DNA of 54,831 nt from Oscillospiraceae bacterium (GCA_017409205.1 JAFQTF010000039.1:1-54831); one strand, 5' to 3'. Shown: positions 8,470 to 16,817, counted from the stretch's first letter. A program made the numbers and translations. Notes: a model not told the origin generated them from the sequence alone.

Positions 8470-9366
8470 TTACTTAATGGCTTCCCGGACGTGGCCCTTG
8501 GCCTTTTCCAGACGGGCTCTTGCCTCTTCCAGACCGCAGTCAGCCAGGATCATGGTGATGGCAGTCTTGGCATTGCCGCCGGCGATGCCGATCTTCTCGG
8601 CAGCAGTCTCACGGTCGCAGCCGGTGGCTTCCATGACGATGTTCTGTGCGCGGACCACCAGCTTCTCGTTGGTCTGCATCACGTCCACCATCAGGTTCTG
8701 GTATGCCTTGCCGCAGCCCACCATGGTGGCGGTGGAGATCATGTTCAGGATCAGCTTCTGGCAGGTACCGGACTTCAGGCGGGTGGAACCGGTGAGGCAC
8801 TCGGGGCCGGGAACCACTTCGATGGCCAGCTCAGCGGCAGCTCCCACAGCGGAGCCGGGGTTGCAGGAAATGCCCACGGTGTGGCAGCCCACTTCCTTGG
8901 CGTAGGCCAGACCTCCCAGAACGTAGGGAGTACGGCCGGAGGCAGCGATACCGATGACGATGTCCCGGGCTTCCAGCTTGATATCCACCAGATCCTGGCG
9001 GCCCAGTTCACGGCTGTCCTCGGCGCCTTCCACTGCCTTGACGAAAGCCTTCTCACCGCCTGCGATCAGGCCCACAACGACCTCAGGAGCAACGCCGAAA
9101 GTGGGAGGGCACTCGACGGCATCCAGAACGCCCAGACGGCCGGAGGTACCGGCGCCCATATAAATGATGCGTCCGCCGGCTTCGATGGACTGGATGGCCC
9201 AGGTGACGCACTGTGCAATGTTGGGCAGTGCAGGCTTGATGGCCTCAGGCACCTTGGCATCTTCCTGGTTCATCACAGTGACGACCTCCAGAGGGGTCAT
9301 GATGTCCAGATTCATGGTGTTCTGATTCCGGGTCTCGGTAGACATGTTCTTCAGATTCAGGCTCAT
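8470..9366 (-). CDS. murQ: N-acetylmuramic acid 6-phosphate etherase MurQ
   Basis: MurQ cleaves the D-lactyl ether of MurNAc-6-phosphate to give GlcNAc-6-phosphate and D-lactate in the cytoplasm. The 298-residue length is typical. The family's SIS fold is recognised by IYMGAGTSGRLGVLDA near residue 60 and GIAASGRTPYVLGGL near 150, with the conserved ECPPTFG and GPE/TGSTRLKSGT segments. The start ATG at 9364-9366 follows a GGAAGGGAG ribosome site; an internal ATG at MSTETRN is possible but less well placed. It is the first gene of the mur-pts operon, with a strong promoter at 9427-9455 and the divergent murR regulator on the other side. Confidence 0.97.
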   Translation of the reverse strand: MSLNLKNMSTETRNQNTMNLDIMTPLEVVTVMNQEDAKVPEAIKPALPNIAQCVTWAIQSIEAGGRIIYMGAGTSGRLGVLDAVECPPTFGVAPEVVVGLIAGGEKAFVKAVEGAEDSRELGRQDLVDIKLEARDIVIGIAASGRTPYVLGGLAYAKEVGCHTVGISCNPGSAVGAAAELAIEVVPGPECLTGSTRLKSGTCQKLILNMISTATMVGCGKAYQNLMVDVMQTNEKLVVRAQNIVMEATGCDRETAAEKIGIAGGNAKTAITMILADCGLEEARARLEKAKGHVREAIK

Positions 9367-9426
9367 AAAAAAGGCTCCCTTCCAATTTTCACTTTTTGAC
9401 TCGTTTGTGAATCAACTGTTAACGAC

Positions 9427-9455
9427 ATTCTACCGCGAAAACGTTTTTGTGTCAA
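9427..9455 (-). promoter_or_regulatory. murQ promoter with palindromic operator candidate
   Basis: On the minus strand TTGACA (9450-9455) and TAGAAT (9427-9432) are 17 bases apart, close to the sigma-A consensus. The spacer contains the perfect palindrome AAAACGTTTT (9438-9447). The flanking CGAAAACG (9436-9443) recurs inverted at 9515-9522, and GAAAACG recurs at 9595-9601. These repeats in the murQ/murR divergent region are good candidates for RpiR-type repressor binding, with MurNAc-6P as likely inducer by analogy with E. coli MurR. Confidence 0.75.
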
Positions 9456-9664
9456 TCTTTTTGAATTATTATGAAACTTTGTGCCGAACGATGGTTGCTT
9501 TTTTGATATTTGGGCGTTTTCGATGAAACATACCCATCTACCACAACTCGTTTTTTATTGATTCTGCACAAAAAGCTCAAAATGTTTTTGTGCAGAAAAC
9601 GAATGGCGATTCCTGCCGAAAACAGGTACAATATGGCTTATTGCATCGGAATGGAGGAATTGCC

Positions 9665-10546
9665 ATGAGCAGCGCTCTGCTGAAACTCAGAGAACAGTCC
9701 CGTCTTTTCAGCACTACAGAACAGGAAATCGCCCAGCACATTCTGCAAAATCCCCAGCTTGTGGTAGATATGAGTATCCACGAACTGGCGAAGCACACCT
9801 TTTCCTCCGCCTCCAGCATTGTCCGGCTTTGCAACCATACCGGTTACTCCGGCTACAAGGAATTCCGTAAGGCTGTCACCTATGAACTGGCCATGCGGGA
9901 ACGGAGCAGGCGGGTGGAGCAGAAGGAAATTGCCCACTCCGACAGCATGCAGGATATTATCGACAAAATCACCTATGCCAATATTATTTCTCTGGAAGAG
10001 ACCCGGGAACTGATGGATGTGAATGTCCTTCGGGCCTGCGTGGACCTGATCAAGAATGCCCGGGTGATTTACCTGTTCGGTCTTGGGGCCTCTCTGGTAG
10101 CCGCGCAGGACGCATATCTAAAATTTCTCCGGCTGAACAAACTGGCTGTCACCAATGTAGACTGGCATTCCCAGATGCTCCAGGCTAAAAATGCCAATGC
10201 GCAGGATCTGGGCATTGTTATTTCCTATTCCGGCGCCACCACAGAAGTCGTGGAATGTATGAAGATCATGAAGGAGAACAAGACGCCCATCATTGCCATC
10301 ACCCGCTGCGTCAACTCCCCGGTTTCCGAGCTTGCGGACCAGCTGCTGTACACCACCGCCAATGAATCCATCTTCCGCAGCGGTGCCATGGCCTCCCGTA
10401 CCTCCCAGCTGAACATCATCGACATTCTCTATACCGCCCTCGCCAATGACCAGTATGAAGCCTCTCTGGAACAGCTGTCCCGGACCCACATCCAGAAGCC
10501 CGGTCAGACCTCCGGCAAGGCTTACAAGACCAGCTCTCAGGGATAG
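9665..10546 (+). CDS. murR: MurR/RpiR-family transcriptional regulator
   Basis: A 293-residue regulator with an N-terminal RpiR helix-turn-helix (about residues 1-77, with FSSASSIVRLCNHTGYSGYKEFR) and a C-terminal SIS sugar-phosphate-binding domain (about 115-250, with YLFGLGASLVAAQDAYLKF and VISYSGATTEVVE). I chose the ATG at 9665-9667 because GGAGG ends 7 bases before it; the longer frame from 9590 would extend through the probable promoter. It is divergent from murQ with about 300 bases between, so it probably binds the CGAAAACG repeats and responds to MurNAc-6-phosphate or GlcNAc-6-phosphate. Repressor or activator action cannot be decided from sequence. Confidence 0.93.
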   Translation: MSSALLKLREQSRLFSTTEQEIAQHILQNPQLVVDMSIHELAKHTFSSASSIVRLCNHTGYSGYKEFRKAVTYELAMRERSRRVEQKEIAHSDSMQDIIDKITYANIISLEETRELMDVNVLRACVDLIKNARVIYLFGLGASLVAAQDAYLKFLRLNKLAVTNVDWHSQMLQAKNANAQDLGIVISYSGATTEVVECMKIMKENKTPIIAITRCVNSPVSELADQLLYTTANESIFRSGAMASRTSQLNIIDILYTALANDQYEASLEQLSRTHIQKPGQTSGKAYKTSSQG

Positions 10547-10605
10547 TGCCAAGCGCAAAGAACAGCGTGGGCAGTTTGGAATGATTCCGTCGTCAAACAC
10601 TGCAA

Positions 10606-10635
10606 AAAGGGAACGGCTTATGTGCCGTTCCCTTT
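10606..10635. terminator. Bidirectional terminator between murR and a convergent gene
   Basis: A 12-bp stem (10606-10617 with 10624-10635, 6-base loop) is followed by ATTTTTAT on the plus strand and by a T-rich run on the minus strand. It would end murR from one side and the hypothetical gene at 10640 from the other. Confidence 0.85.
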
Positions 10636-10639
10636 ATTT

Positions 10640-10960
10640 TTATGCACATTCCGCAAAACAAAGCTCCAGAAACAGCACGGCGTAGTCCTTCCCTTCCTTC
10701 AGGTCCTTCAGGCCGGCACTGTCCAGCCGCTCCGCCCGGAACACCCGGCGGATCTCCTCTGCCGTCCCCTTCCAGGCAACGCTTCCCCAGTCCACATCCA
10801 CCCGGTCCCGGAGACAGTAATCCGCCGAGGACAGGGCCGAGATCCGGCAGTTTTCCGCCGCGAAGGGCTCTCCGTCCCAGACAGAATAGGGATTGTCATT
10901 TCTGATATTCCACTTTTCTCTTCTCATACTTCCGATTTCACCCACGATCATTTTATACAT
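10640..10960 (-). CDS. Hypothetical protein, 106 aa
   Basis: I do not recognise this protein. It is a soluble, mixed-charge 106-residue product with many Arg, Asp, Glu and Trp residues and no signal peptide or membrane segment. The start at 10960 is supported by GGGAGGTCGGAACG just upstream. Its first codons overlap the stop of the tiny upstream reading frame at 10953-11036, so the two look translationally coupled. Its end abuts the terminator at 10606-10635. The pattern of Trp and acidic residues suggests a small binding or regulatory protein, but I cannot name a family. Confidence 0.6.
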   Translation of the reverse strand: MYKMIVGEIGSMRREKWNIRNDNPYSVWDGEPFAAENCRISALSSADYCLRDRVDVDWGSVAWKGTAEEIRRVFRAERLDSAGLKDLKEGKDYAVLFLELCFAECA

Positions 10961-11036
10961 CGTTCCGACCTCCCTGTCTGTAATAATAGCCGCCCAGCTG
11001 CAATGCCGCAGCCAGTATCAGAAGAATCCACTGCAT
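10953..11036 (-). CDS. Tiny membrane peptide, 27 aa, coupled to the hypothetical gene
   Basis: This short frame encodes 27 residues: a hydrophobic helix (WILLILAAALQL) followed by GGYYYRQGG and a basic tail. It has a strong ribosome site (AAAGGAGGGATGCCTC before the ATG at 11034-11036). Its stop overlaps the start of the next gene, so the ribosome could re-initiate there. It may be a membrane microprotein or simply a leader peptide that couples translation; no family is recognised. The upstream 11037-11174 holds no other gene I can see. Confidence 0.45.
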   Translation of the reverse strand: MQWILLILAAALQLGGYYYRQGGRNDV

Positions 11037-11174
11037 GAGGCATCCCTCCTTTGTGGGATCATTATAAGGGAGATTGTGGGAAATAAACCGGACAGAAGTA
11101 AAGGATGGATGTTGCTTTCCTGTCGCTGATCAAGAAATGTCCGCCTATCTGTCATTCACAGAAGTTGTCAGATA

Positions 11175-11205
11175 TAAAAAAGCACCCCATCGGGGTGCTT
11201 TTTTA
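11175..11205 (-). terminator. Terminator of the VOR operon
   Basis: An 8-bp G+C-rich stem (11181-11188 with 11192-11199) is flanked by A6 and T6 tracts, so it would work in both directions. It follows directly after the stop of the gamma-subunit gene at 11206. Confidence 0.9.
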
Positions 11206-11745
11206 TTAACCTTCAAAATCATAGCCCATCTGCAGAGCCTGACAGTTGGCATCGATGAGGTTTGCCTTCTTTGCAGGGATGAAAGTCTCCAGCGTTTCTC
11301 TGTTTCCGGCAAAGTCGGCACAGGCAGATTCCTTCAGGGCCTTGCCGGTGAGGATCATGTTGGCAAGGGTGGCAAAGCCTGCATCCTTGGCCATCTGGGT
11401 TGCGGGAACATAGCAGACCTTCACGTCGGTACGCTCTACCCTGGCCTGGATCAGAGTGGAATCCAAGATGATGGTACCGCCGGGAGCCACGGTATCCATG
11501 AACTTTTGCAAGGAGGGCAGATTCATGGCGATCAGCACATCCGGAGTGGTGATGATGGGGCTGCCAACGGGGGTATCGGACAGGATGACATTGCAGTTGG
11601 CGGTGCCGCCGCGCATTTCGGGGCCGTAGGAAGGCAGCCAGGAGACCTGCATATCCTGCACCAGTCCCTTGTAGGCCAAGAACTTACCGGCAAAGAGAAC
11701 GCCCTGGCCGCCGAAGCCGGCCAGCAGAATCTGAGTGGTCTTCAT
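11206..11745 (-). CDS. vorC: 2-oxoacid:ferredoxin oxidoreductase, gamma subunit
   Basis: A 179-residue gamma subunit of the pyruvate/2-oxoacid ferredoxin oxidoreductase family (POR gamma fold). It starts with the hallmark LLAGFGGQGVLFAGKFLA and continues with SWLPSYGPEMRGGTANC. With alpha, beta and a ferredoxin-like delta subunit it forms a complex that interconverts a 2-oxoacid plus CoA with an acyl-CoA plus CO2 and reduced ferredoxin. The start at 11745 has AAGGAGGCGG upstream and lies one base from the beta-subunit stop. It is the last gene of the T-box 1 operon. Confidence 0.92.
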   Translation of the reverse strand: MKTTQILLAGFGGQGVLFAGKFLAYKGLVQDMQVSWLPSYGPEMRGGTANCNVILSDTPVGSPIITTPDVLIAMNLPSLQKFMDTVAPGGTIILDSTLIQARVERTDVKVCYVPATQMAKDAGFATLANMILTGKALKESACADFAGNRETLETFIPAKKANLIDANCQALQMGYDFEG

Positions 11746-11746
11746 A

Positions 11747-12502
11747 TTACTCCGCCTCCTTTGCAGCACTTCTGTCCTTGTAGACACCGATGGGATAGTA
11801 GGGCAGCATATCGCTCTCCACCCACTCCAGTGCCTTCTGGGGAGTCATGCCCCAGTTGGTGGGACAGGCGGAAACCACTTCCACCAGAGAGAAGCCCTTG
11901 CCCTGGATCTGGTTTTCGAAAGCCTTCTTGATGGCCTTCTTGGCGTTCTTGACGTTCTTGACGTTGTTGACAGCCACACGGGCGATGTACTCGGGGCCTT
12001 CCAGAGTGGACAGCATTTCGCAGACCTTGATGGGCCAGCCGCAGTGCTTGACGTCACGGCCATAGGGAGAGGTCTGGGTCACCTGACCGGGAAGGCTGGT
12101 AGGCGCCATCTGACCGCCGGTCATGCCATAGATGGCATTGTTGACGAAGATGATGGTGATATTTTCATTTCTGGCAGCGCTGTGGACCGTTTCAGCCATA
12201 CCGATGGAGGCCAGGTCACCGTCACCCTGATAGGTGAATACGATGTTGTCAGGACGGCAGCGCTTGATGCCGGTAGCAACTGCGGGTGCACGGCCGTGGG
12301 CCGCCTCGATCATATCACAGGCGAAATAGTCATAGGCCATAACAGCGCAGCCGACGGGAGCAACGCCGATGGTCTTGCCTTGGATGCCCAGTTCATCAAT
12401 GGCCTCTGCCACCAGACGGTGGATGATGCCATGGGGGCAGCCGGGGCAGTAATGGAGAACGGCATCGGTCAATGCCTTGGGTTTTTCAAATACGACAGCC
12501 AT
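11747..12502 (-). CDS. vorA: 2-oxoacid:ferredoxin oxidoreductase, beta (TPP-binding) subunit
   Basis: The 251-residue thiamine pyrophosphate subunit of a VOR/KOR-type complex. The motif [14 protein letters not shown] near residue 18 gives a Cys pair, and [14 protein letters not shown] followed by [19 protein letters not shown] forms the TPP/Mg2+ site (GDGD through NN). Its length fits four-subunit branched-chain or 2-oxoglutarate enzymes rather than the fused pyruvate enzyme. The start at 12502 lies 3 bases after the alpha-subunit gene, so all four subunits are tightly coupled. Substrate preference is inferred from the neighbouring T-box and acyl-CoA synthetase. Confidence 0.92.
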   Translation of the reverse strand: MAVVFEKPKALTDAVLHYCPGCPHGIIHRLVAEAIDELGIQGKTIGVAPVGCAVMAYDYFACDMIEAAHGRAPAVATGIKRCRPDNIVFTYQGDGDLASIGMAETVHSAARNENITIIFVNNAIYGMTGGQMAPTSLPGQVTQTSPYGRDVKHCGWPIKVCEMLSTLEGPEYIARVAVNNVKNVKNAKKAIKKAFENQIQGKGFSLVEVVSACPTNWGMTPQKALEWVESDMLPYYPIGVYKDRSAAKEAE

Positions 12503-12505
12503 GGT

Positions 12506-13564
12506 TTACTCTCCTTTCGCAGCATCACGGATGCTCTGCAGCACCTGGTCGGGGCTGGGGATCATGCCGCCGGCCCGGTTGCACAGGGTAACGGGCTTCC
12601 TGCATTCGGTGGCAAGACGAATATCTTCGATCATCTGGCCCATGTTCAGCTCCACAGAGATGAAGCTCTTGACCTGATCGGCAGCTTTCCGCAGGGCCTT
12701 GGTGGGGAAGGGCCACAGGGTAATGGGACGGATCAGACCCACCTTGATACCCTCGGCGCGGGCAGCCACAACGGCATTCTTGGCAACACGGGAAGCAATG
12801 CCAAAGGCCACGACGCAGTATTCGGCGTCTTCCATCATGTACTCTTCCCACATGGGCTCATTCTCTTCCACGATCTTATAGCGCTCATAACGTTCAAAAT
12901 TCTTGATCTCCAGTTTGTCAGGCTGCAGGTACAGGGAATTGACCACATTGTGGGGGCGCTTACCCTCGGTGCCTGTCAGGGCCCAGGGCTTTTCGTAGTG
13001 CTCGATCTCGGCATCCTCGAAGGAGATAGGCTCCATCATCTGGCCGATGGTGCCGTCTGCCAGGATCATGGCAGTCATCAGGTACTTGTCTGCCAGATTG
13101 AAGCCCTTGATGGTAAGGCTTGCCATTTCCTGCACGGAAGCGGGAGCCAGCACGATCATCCGGTAATCGCCGTGGCCGCCGCCCTTGGTGGCCTGGAAAT
13201 AGTCGGACTGGGAAGGCTGGATACCACCCAGGCCGGGGCCGCCGCGCTGGACGTTCACCACGAAGGCAGGAATGTCGGAACCGGCAATGTAGCTCAGGCC
13301 CTCGGTCTTCAGGGAGATTCCGGGGCTGGAAGAGGAGGTCATAACACGGCAGCCGGTTGCTGCTGCGCCGTAGACCATGTTGATGGAAGCGATCTCGCTT
13401 TCTGCCTGCAGGAACACGCCGCCGATCTTGGGCATCTTCTTAGCCATGTAGGCAGCGATCTCGGTCTGGGGAGTGATGGGATAACCAAAGTAATGACGGC
13501 AGCCGGCCCGGATCGCAGCTTCCGCGATGGCCTCATTGCCCTTCATCAGTACACGCTGTGCCAT
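12506..13564 (-). CDS. vorB: 2-oxoacid:ferredoxin oxidoreductase, alpha subunit (VorB type)
   Basis: A 352-residue alpha subunit with the pyrimidine-binding and transketolase C-terminal-like folds. Recognisable segments are LMKGNEAIAEAAIRAG at the start, YFGYPITPQTEI, ESEIASINMVYGAAA with the catalytic Glu, MTSSSSPGISLKTEG, and VVNVQRGGPGLGG. These match the VorB group (3-methyl-2-oxobutanoate:ferredoxin oxidoreductase), which acts on the 2-oxoacids of Val, Leu and Ile; 2-oxoglutarate enzymes are close relatives. The start at 13564 has AAGGAGG. The reaction is reversible in anaerobes, so it could oxidise branched 2-oxoacids or reductively carboxylate branched acyl-CoAs. Confidence 0.93.
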   Translation of the reverse strand: MAQRVLMKGNEAIAEAAIRAGCRHYFGYPITPQTEIAAYMAKKMPKIGGVFLQAESEIASINMVYGAAATGCRVMTSSSSPGISLKTEGLSYIAGSDIPAFVVNVQRGGPGLGGIQPSQSDYFQATKGGGHGDYRMIVLAPASVQEMASLTIKGFNLADKYLMTAMILADGTIGQMMEPISFEDAEIEHYEKPWALTGTEGKRPHNVVNSLYLQPDKLEIKNFERYERYKIVEENEPMWEEYMMEDAEYCVVAFGIASRVAKNAVVAARAEGIKVGLIRPITLWPFPTKALRKAADQVKSFISVELNMGQMIEDIRLATECRKPVTLCNRAGGMIPSPDQVLQSIRDAAKGE

Positions 13565-13575
13565 AGTGAACCTCC

Positions 13576-13782
13576 TTACTTCTCCACGGTGATGATGCAG
13601 TCAGGACACATGGTAGCGCAGAAAGCGCAGCCGATGCACTTTTCCTGATCGGTCATCACAGCGGGAGAATAACCTTTTTTGTTGATCTGGTTTGCATCGA
13701 TAGCCAGAATGCCCTTGGGGCAGGCATTGACGCACAGGCCGCAGCCCTTGCACAGATCGGTGTTGAATGTGACTTTTGCCAT
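13576..13782 (-). CDS. vorD: 2[4Fe-4S] ferredoxin-like delta subunit of VOR
   Basis: A 68-residue ferredoxin with two CxxCxxCxxxCP motifs: CKGCGLCVNACP near residue 11 and CIGCAFCATMCP near 49. It would carry electrons between the TPP site and external ferredoxin. The start at 13782 has a GGAGGAAATACT ribosome site. It lies directly before the alpha gene, which is the usual order for four-subunit VOR/KOR operons. Confidence 0.93.
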   Translation of the reverse strand: MAKVTFNTDLCKGCGLCVNACPKGILAIDANQINKKGYSPAVMTDQEKCIGCAFCATMCPDCIITVEK

Positions 13783-13794
13783 AGTATTTCCTCC

Positions 13795-14499
13795 TTAACC
13801 CCACAGGGGCCGGTTTCCCGGCTTCTGGGAGGGCAGATCAAAGTATTTTTCCTGCAGCTGCAGGGGAAGAACATTGGGAAGGGTATCTTTCAGCTTTTCC
13901 GCCACGACAGTTTCCGCAGCGGTGGCAAACACGGGCAGGCCGCTCAGGTTGCTGAGCGTCTGCATATACTCCAAAGTCGAGAGCACCGTCTCCGGTTCGG
14001 TTTCGGCAGCCAGATTGGAGTTGTTGATGATGTCGGTGAACTTCAGGCCGCAGGCCTCTTCGATTTCCCGCATCACTTCCATTGCCTCCTCCGGCGTCCG
14101 GGTCAGGGGCCGGTAGGCGTTGGCAACAAATACCATCCGGTAGTTGTTCTCTTCCTTCAGGGCGGGCACATACCGGCCAAGCGCGTAGGCGCCCCGGTCA
14201 TCGCCGCCGATGTCCATGATGCCGTAGATGCTTTTGTCCTGCACCAGCCGGTAGGCTTCGGCAGGCAGGGCCGGCAGATCCACATTGGTATTGGCAAACT
14301 GCGGAGAGATCAGCTTCACCCCGGCCGCTTCCAATACGGCGGCGGAATCCTTGGTGCGGAAATAGGGATTGACGATATCCAGGTCAGCGATGACCACGTC
14401 CTTCCCCTCCCCTGCCAGCTTCAGCGCATAGTTGACGGCGATGTTGGTTTTGCCGCTGCCGTAATGGCCGGCAAATAAGGTTACTCGTTTGTGTTCCAT
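13795..14499 (-). CDS. P-loop ATPase of the MinD/ParA/CobQ type
   Basis: A 234-residue SIMIBI-class nucleotide-binding protein. Walker A is GHYGSGKTNIA near residue 11 (deviant, with the Lys at GSGKT), the ADLDIVNPYFRTKD segment fits a switch region, and MDIGGDDRGAYALGRY resembles Walker B. No C-terminal DNA-binding or metal-binding domain is evident. The stop of the acyl-CoA synthetase lies 2 bases before its start at 14499, so it is translationally coupled to it and precedes the four VOR genes by 13 bases. The fixed position between the ligase and the oxidoreductase suggests a role in maturing or regulating that enzyme, for example cluster insertion, but the function is unknown to me. Confidence 0.8.
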   Translation of the reverse strand: MEHKRVTLFAGHYGSGKTNIAVNYALKLAGEGKDVVIADLDIVNPYFRTKDSAAVLEAAGVKLISPQFANTNVDLPALPAEAYRLVQDKSIYGIMDIGGDDRGAYALGRYVPALKEENNYRMVFVANAYRPLTRTPEEAMEVMREIEEACGLKFTDIINNSNLAAETEPETVLSTLEYMQTLSNLSGLPVFATAAETVVAEKLKDTLPNVLPLQLQEKYFDLPSQKPGNRPLWG

Positions 14500-14501
14500 A
14501 A

Positions 14502-16793
14502 TTACAGCTTTTTTCTGATGATCTTGCCGCTGGTAGTCTTCGGCAGAGATTCTTTAAATTCGACAATACGGGGATACTTGTAAGGCGCGGTGCGCTTCTT
14601 GACGTAGTTCTGAATTTCCTTCTTCAGTTCGTCAGTGCCCTCAGTGCCCTTCACCAGCACGATACTGGCCTTGACCACCTGGCCGCGGACGGGATCCGGT
14701 GCAGCGGAGACACCACATTCCAGAACATAGGGCAGCTCCATGATGGTGGATTCGATCTCGAAGGGTCCGATCCGGTAGCCGGAGGACTTGATGACATCAT
14801 CGGCCCGGCCGACATACCAGTAGAAGCCTTCCTCATCACACCAGGCCAGGTCGCCGGTGTGGTAGTAACCATCGCGCCAGGTCTCAGCGGTAACTTCGGG
14901 ATTGCCCTCATAGCAGTAGGCCAGACCACAGGGCAGGCCGTTTTTGATATTGATGCAGATCTCGCCGGTCTCACCGGTGTCCACCTCATTGCCCTCCGGA
15001 TCCAGCAGATGCACATCATACAGGGGAACAGGCTTGCCCATGGAGCCCAGCTTGTGGCTGCTGCCGTTCAGGTTGCCGATGATCAGGGTAGATTCGGACT
15101 GACCAAAGCCTTCCATGATATCCAGGCCGGTGGCCTTCTGGAACTGACGGTAGACCTCGGGATTCAGGGCTTCGCCGGCAGTGGAAGCATGCTCGATGCT
15201 GCTCAGATCGAAGCGGCTCAGATCCTGCTTGGCCAGCATCCGGTACATGGTGGGCGGTGCGCAGAAGGTGGTGATGTGGTACTTGGCGAACATGGGCAGG
15301 ATCTTTTCGGCATCGAAGCGGTCAAAGTCATAGACAAAGACAGCTGCCTCGCAGAGCCACTGACCGTAAAGCTTGCCCCACATGAACTTTGCCCAGCCGG
15401 AGTCAGAAATGGTCAGGTGCAGGCCATCGGGATTGACCCGGTGCCAGTATTTGGCCGTGATGAAATGGCCAAGGGGATATTTATAGTTGTGGGCTGCCAG
15501 CTTGGGATAGCCAGAGGTGCCGGAGGTGAAGAACATCAACATGGGATCAGAGCCGCAGGGTGCATCCTCAGTGCGCTCAAAGTAGCTGCGGAACATGGAA
15601 CATTCTTCATTGAAATCATGCCATCCATCCCGCTTGCCGCCCACAAGGATCTTGCACTGCAGACCGGGGCTCTTGGCTGCGGCGGCATCGATGGCATCGG
15701 CCACATCACCGTCAGCGGTGCAGAGAACCACCTTGACATTGCCGGCTGCAAACCGGTAAGTAAAGTCCTTTTCCAGAAGCTGATTGGTGGCGGGGATAGC
15801 CACAGCGCCCAGCTTGTGCAGACCCATAACGGCAAACCAGACCTGATAGTGGCGCTTCAGCACCAGCATGACCCGGTCGCCCCGCTGAATACCCAGGGAT
15901 CTGAAATAATTGGCGGCTCTGCCGGATTCCTTGGCGATATCCTGGAAAGTAAAGCGGCGCTCGGTGCCATCCTCGGAAATGTGGAGCATAGCCAGCTTTT
16001 CCGGCTTGGTCTTGCCCAGCTCGTCCACCACATCAAAGGCGAAGTTGAATTTCTCGGGATCCTTGAAGCTGATAGCCCTGAGCTGACCATCCTCCACAGT
16101 ACGGTCGATGAACTTGCGGTAGATTCTGGGGGTCTTGTCCCGTTCCTTCTTCCGGGTATCGGGAGTGGCCTGGACCGCAGCCTGCTCACCCTCACGGGCA
16201 GCAGAATTGCTCAGTACGAAGGCATAGAATTCGCAGTCCTCGCCATTCACGGCAATCATGCCATGGGGCACAGAGGAATCATAGTAAATGGTGTCGCCGG
16301 CATGGAGGATCTCGGTGTGGCTGCCGATCTGGATCTTCATGTGACCCTTGATGACGATATCGCACTCCTGACCTTCGTGGGTCACCAGCTCGATATCCTC
16401 ATACTCGGCGCCTTCCCGGTATTTCATCTCCATGAACAGGGGCAGGGCGATGCGGTTGCGGAAATCCGCAGCCAGGTTCCAGCCCACCATGTGATGGGCT
16501 TCCTCGATACGCTGTCCCTCACCCCGGCGGGTCAGGTCATAGGAGCGCAGTTTTGCGCTGCGGCCTTCCAGCAGGTCGCTCATGTCCACGCCGAAGCTTA
16601 AGGTACAACGGTACAGGAAGGCAATGCTCAAATTTCGGTTGCCCTGTTCGCACTGGATATATTCTTCTGCACTGAGGCCGGTACGCTGGGCCATTTCCTC
16701 CACAGTAAATCCGGAGATCTCGCGAAGTTCCCGGACACGGGCCGCAACTTCCCGGATCTTGAAATCCATACCGGTCATGGTCTGATTGCTCAT
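14502..16793 (-). CDS. XRE-cupin-acyl-CoA synthetase fusion (T-box 1 regulated)
   Basis: A 763-residue three-part protein. Residues about 17-76 form an XRE-type helix-turn-helix, about 120-195 a cupin (HEGQECDIVIKG, HAGDTIYYDSSVPHGM), and about 235-763 an AMP-forming acyl-CoA synthetase of the medium/branched-chain (ACSM-like) type. The synthetase has the ATP loop FFTSGTSGYPK (421-431), EGFGQSE, YHTGDLAW, GRADDVIKSSGYRIGPFE and the catalytic Lys in PKTTSGKIIRKKL (near 757). It should activate a carboxylate to its CoA thioester using ATP. The XRE plus cupin half is typical of small-molecule-responsive repressors, so enzyme and regulator are joined. The start at 16793 has GGAGGTAACT. It heads the operon with the ATPase and VOR, downstream of T-box 1. 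Isobutyrate is the inferred substrate. Confidence 0.92.
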   Translation of the reverse strand: MSNQTMTGMDFKIREVAARVRELREISGFTVEEMAQRTGLSAEEYIQCEQGNRNLSIAFLYRCTLSFGVDMSDLLEGRSAKLRSYDLTRRGEGQRIEEAHHMVGWNLAADFRNRIALPLFMEMKYREGAEYEDIELVTHEGQECDIVIKGHMKIQIGSHTEILHAGDTIYYDSSVPHGMIAVNGEDCEFYAFVLSNSAAREGEQAAVQATPDTRKKERDKTPRIYRKFIDRTVEDGQLRAISFKDPEKFNFAFDVVDELGKTKPEKLAMLHISEDGTERRFTFQDIAKESGRAANYFRSLGIQRGDRVMLVLKRHYQVWFAVMGLHKLGAVAIPATNQLLEKDFTYRFAAGNVKVVLCTADGDVADAIDAAAAKSPGLQCKILVGGKRDGWHDFNEECSMFRSYFERTEDAPCGSDPMLMFFTSGTSGYPKLAAHNYKYPLGHFITAKYWHRVNPDGLHLTISDSGWAKFMWGKLYGQWLCEAAVFVYDFDRFDAEKILPMFAKYHITTFCAPPTMYRMLAKQDLSRFDLSSIEHASTAGEALNPEVYRQFQKATGLDIMEGFGQSESTLIIGNLNGSSHKLGSMGKPVPLYDVHLLDPEGNEVDTGETGEICINIKNGLPCGLAYCYEGNPEVTAETWRDGYYHTGDLAWCDEEGFYWYVGRADDVIKSSGYRIGPFEIESTIMELPYVLECGVSAAPDPVRGQVVKASIVLVKGTEGTDELKKEIQNYVKKRTAPYKYPRIVEFKESLPKTTSGKIIRKKL

Positions 16794-16817
16794 AGTTACC
16801 TCCAACTGGGCCGGGGA

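Noticed and set aside
10640..11036. The two small minus-strand genes as part of the VOR or murR units.
   Set aside because: They are separated from both by terminators (11175-11205 and 10606-10635).
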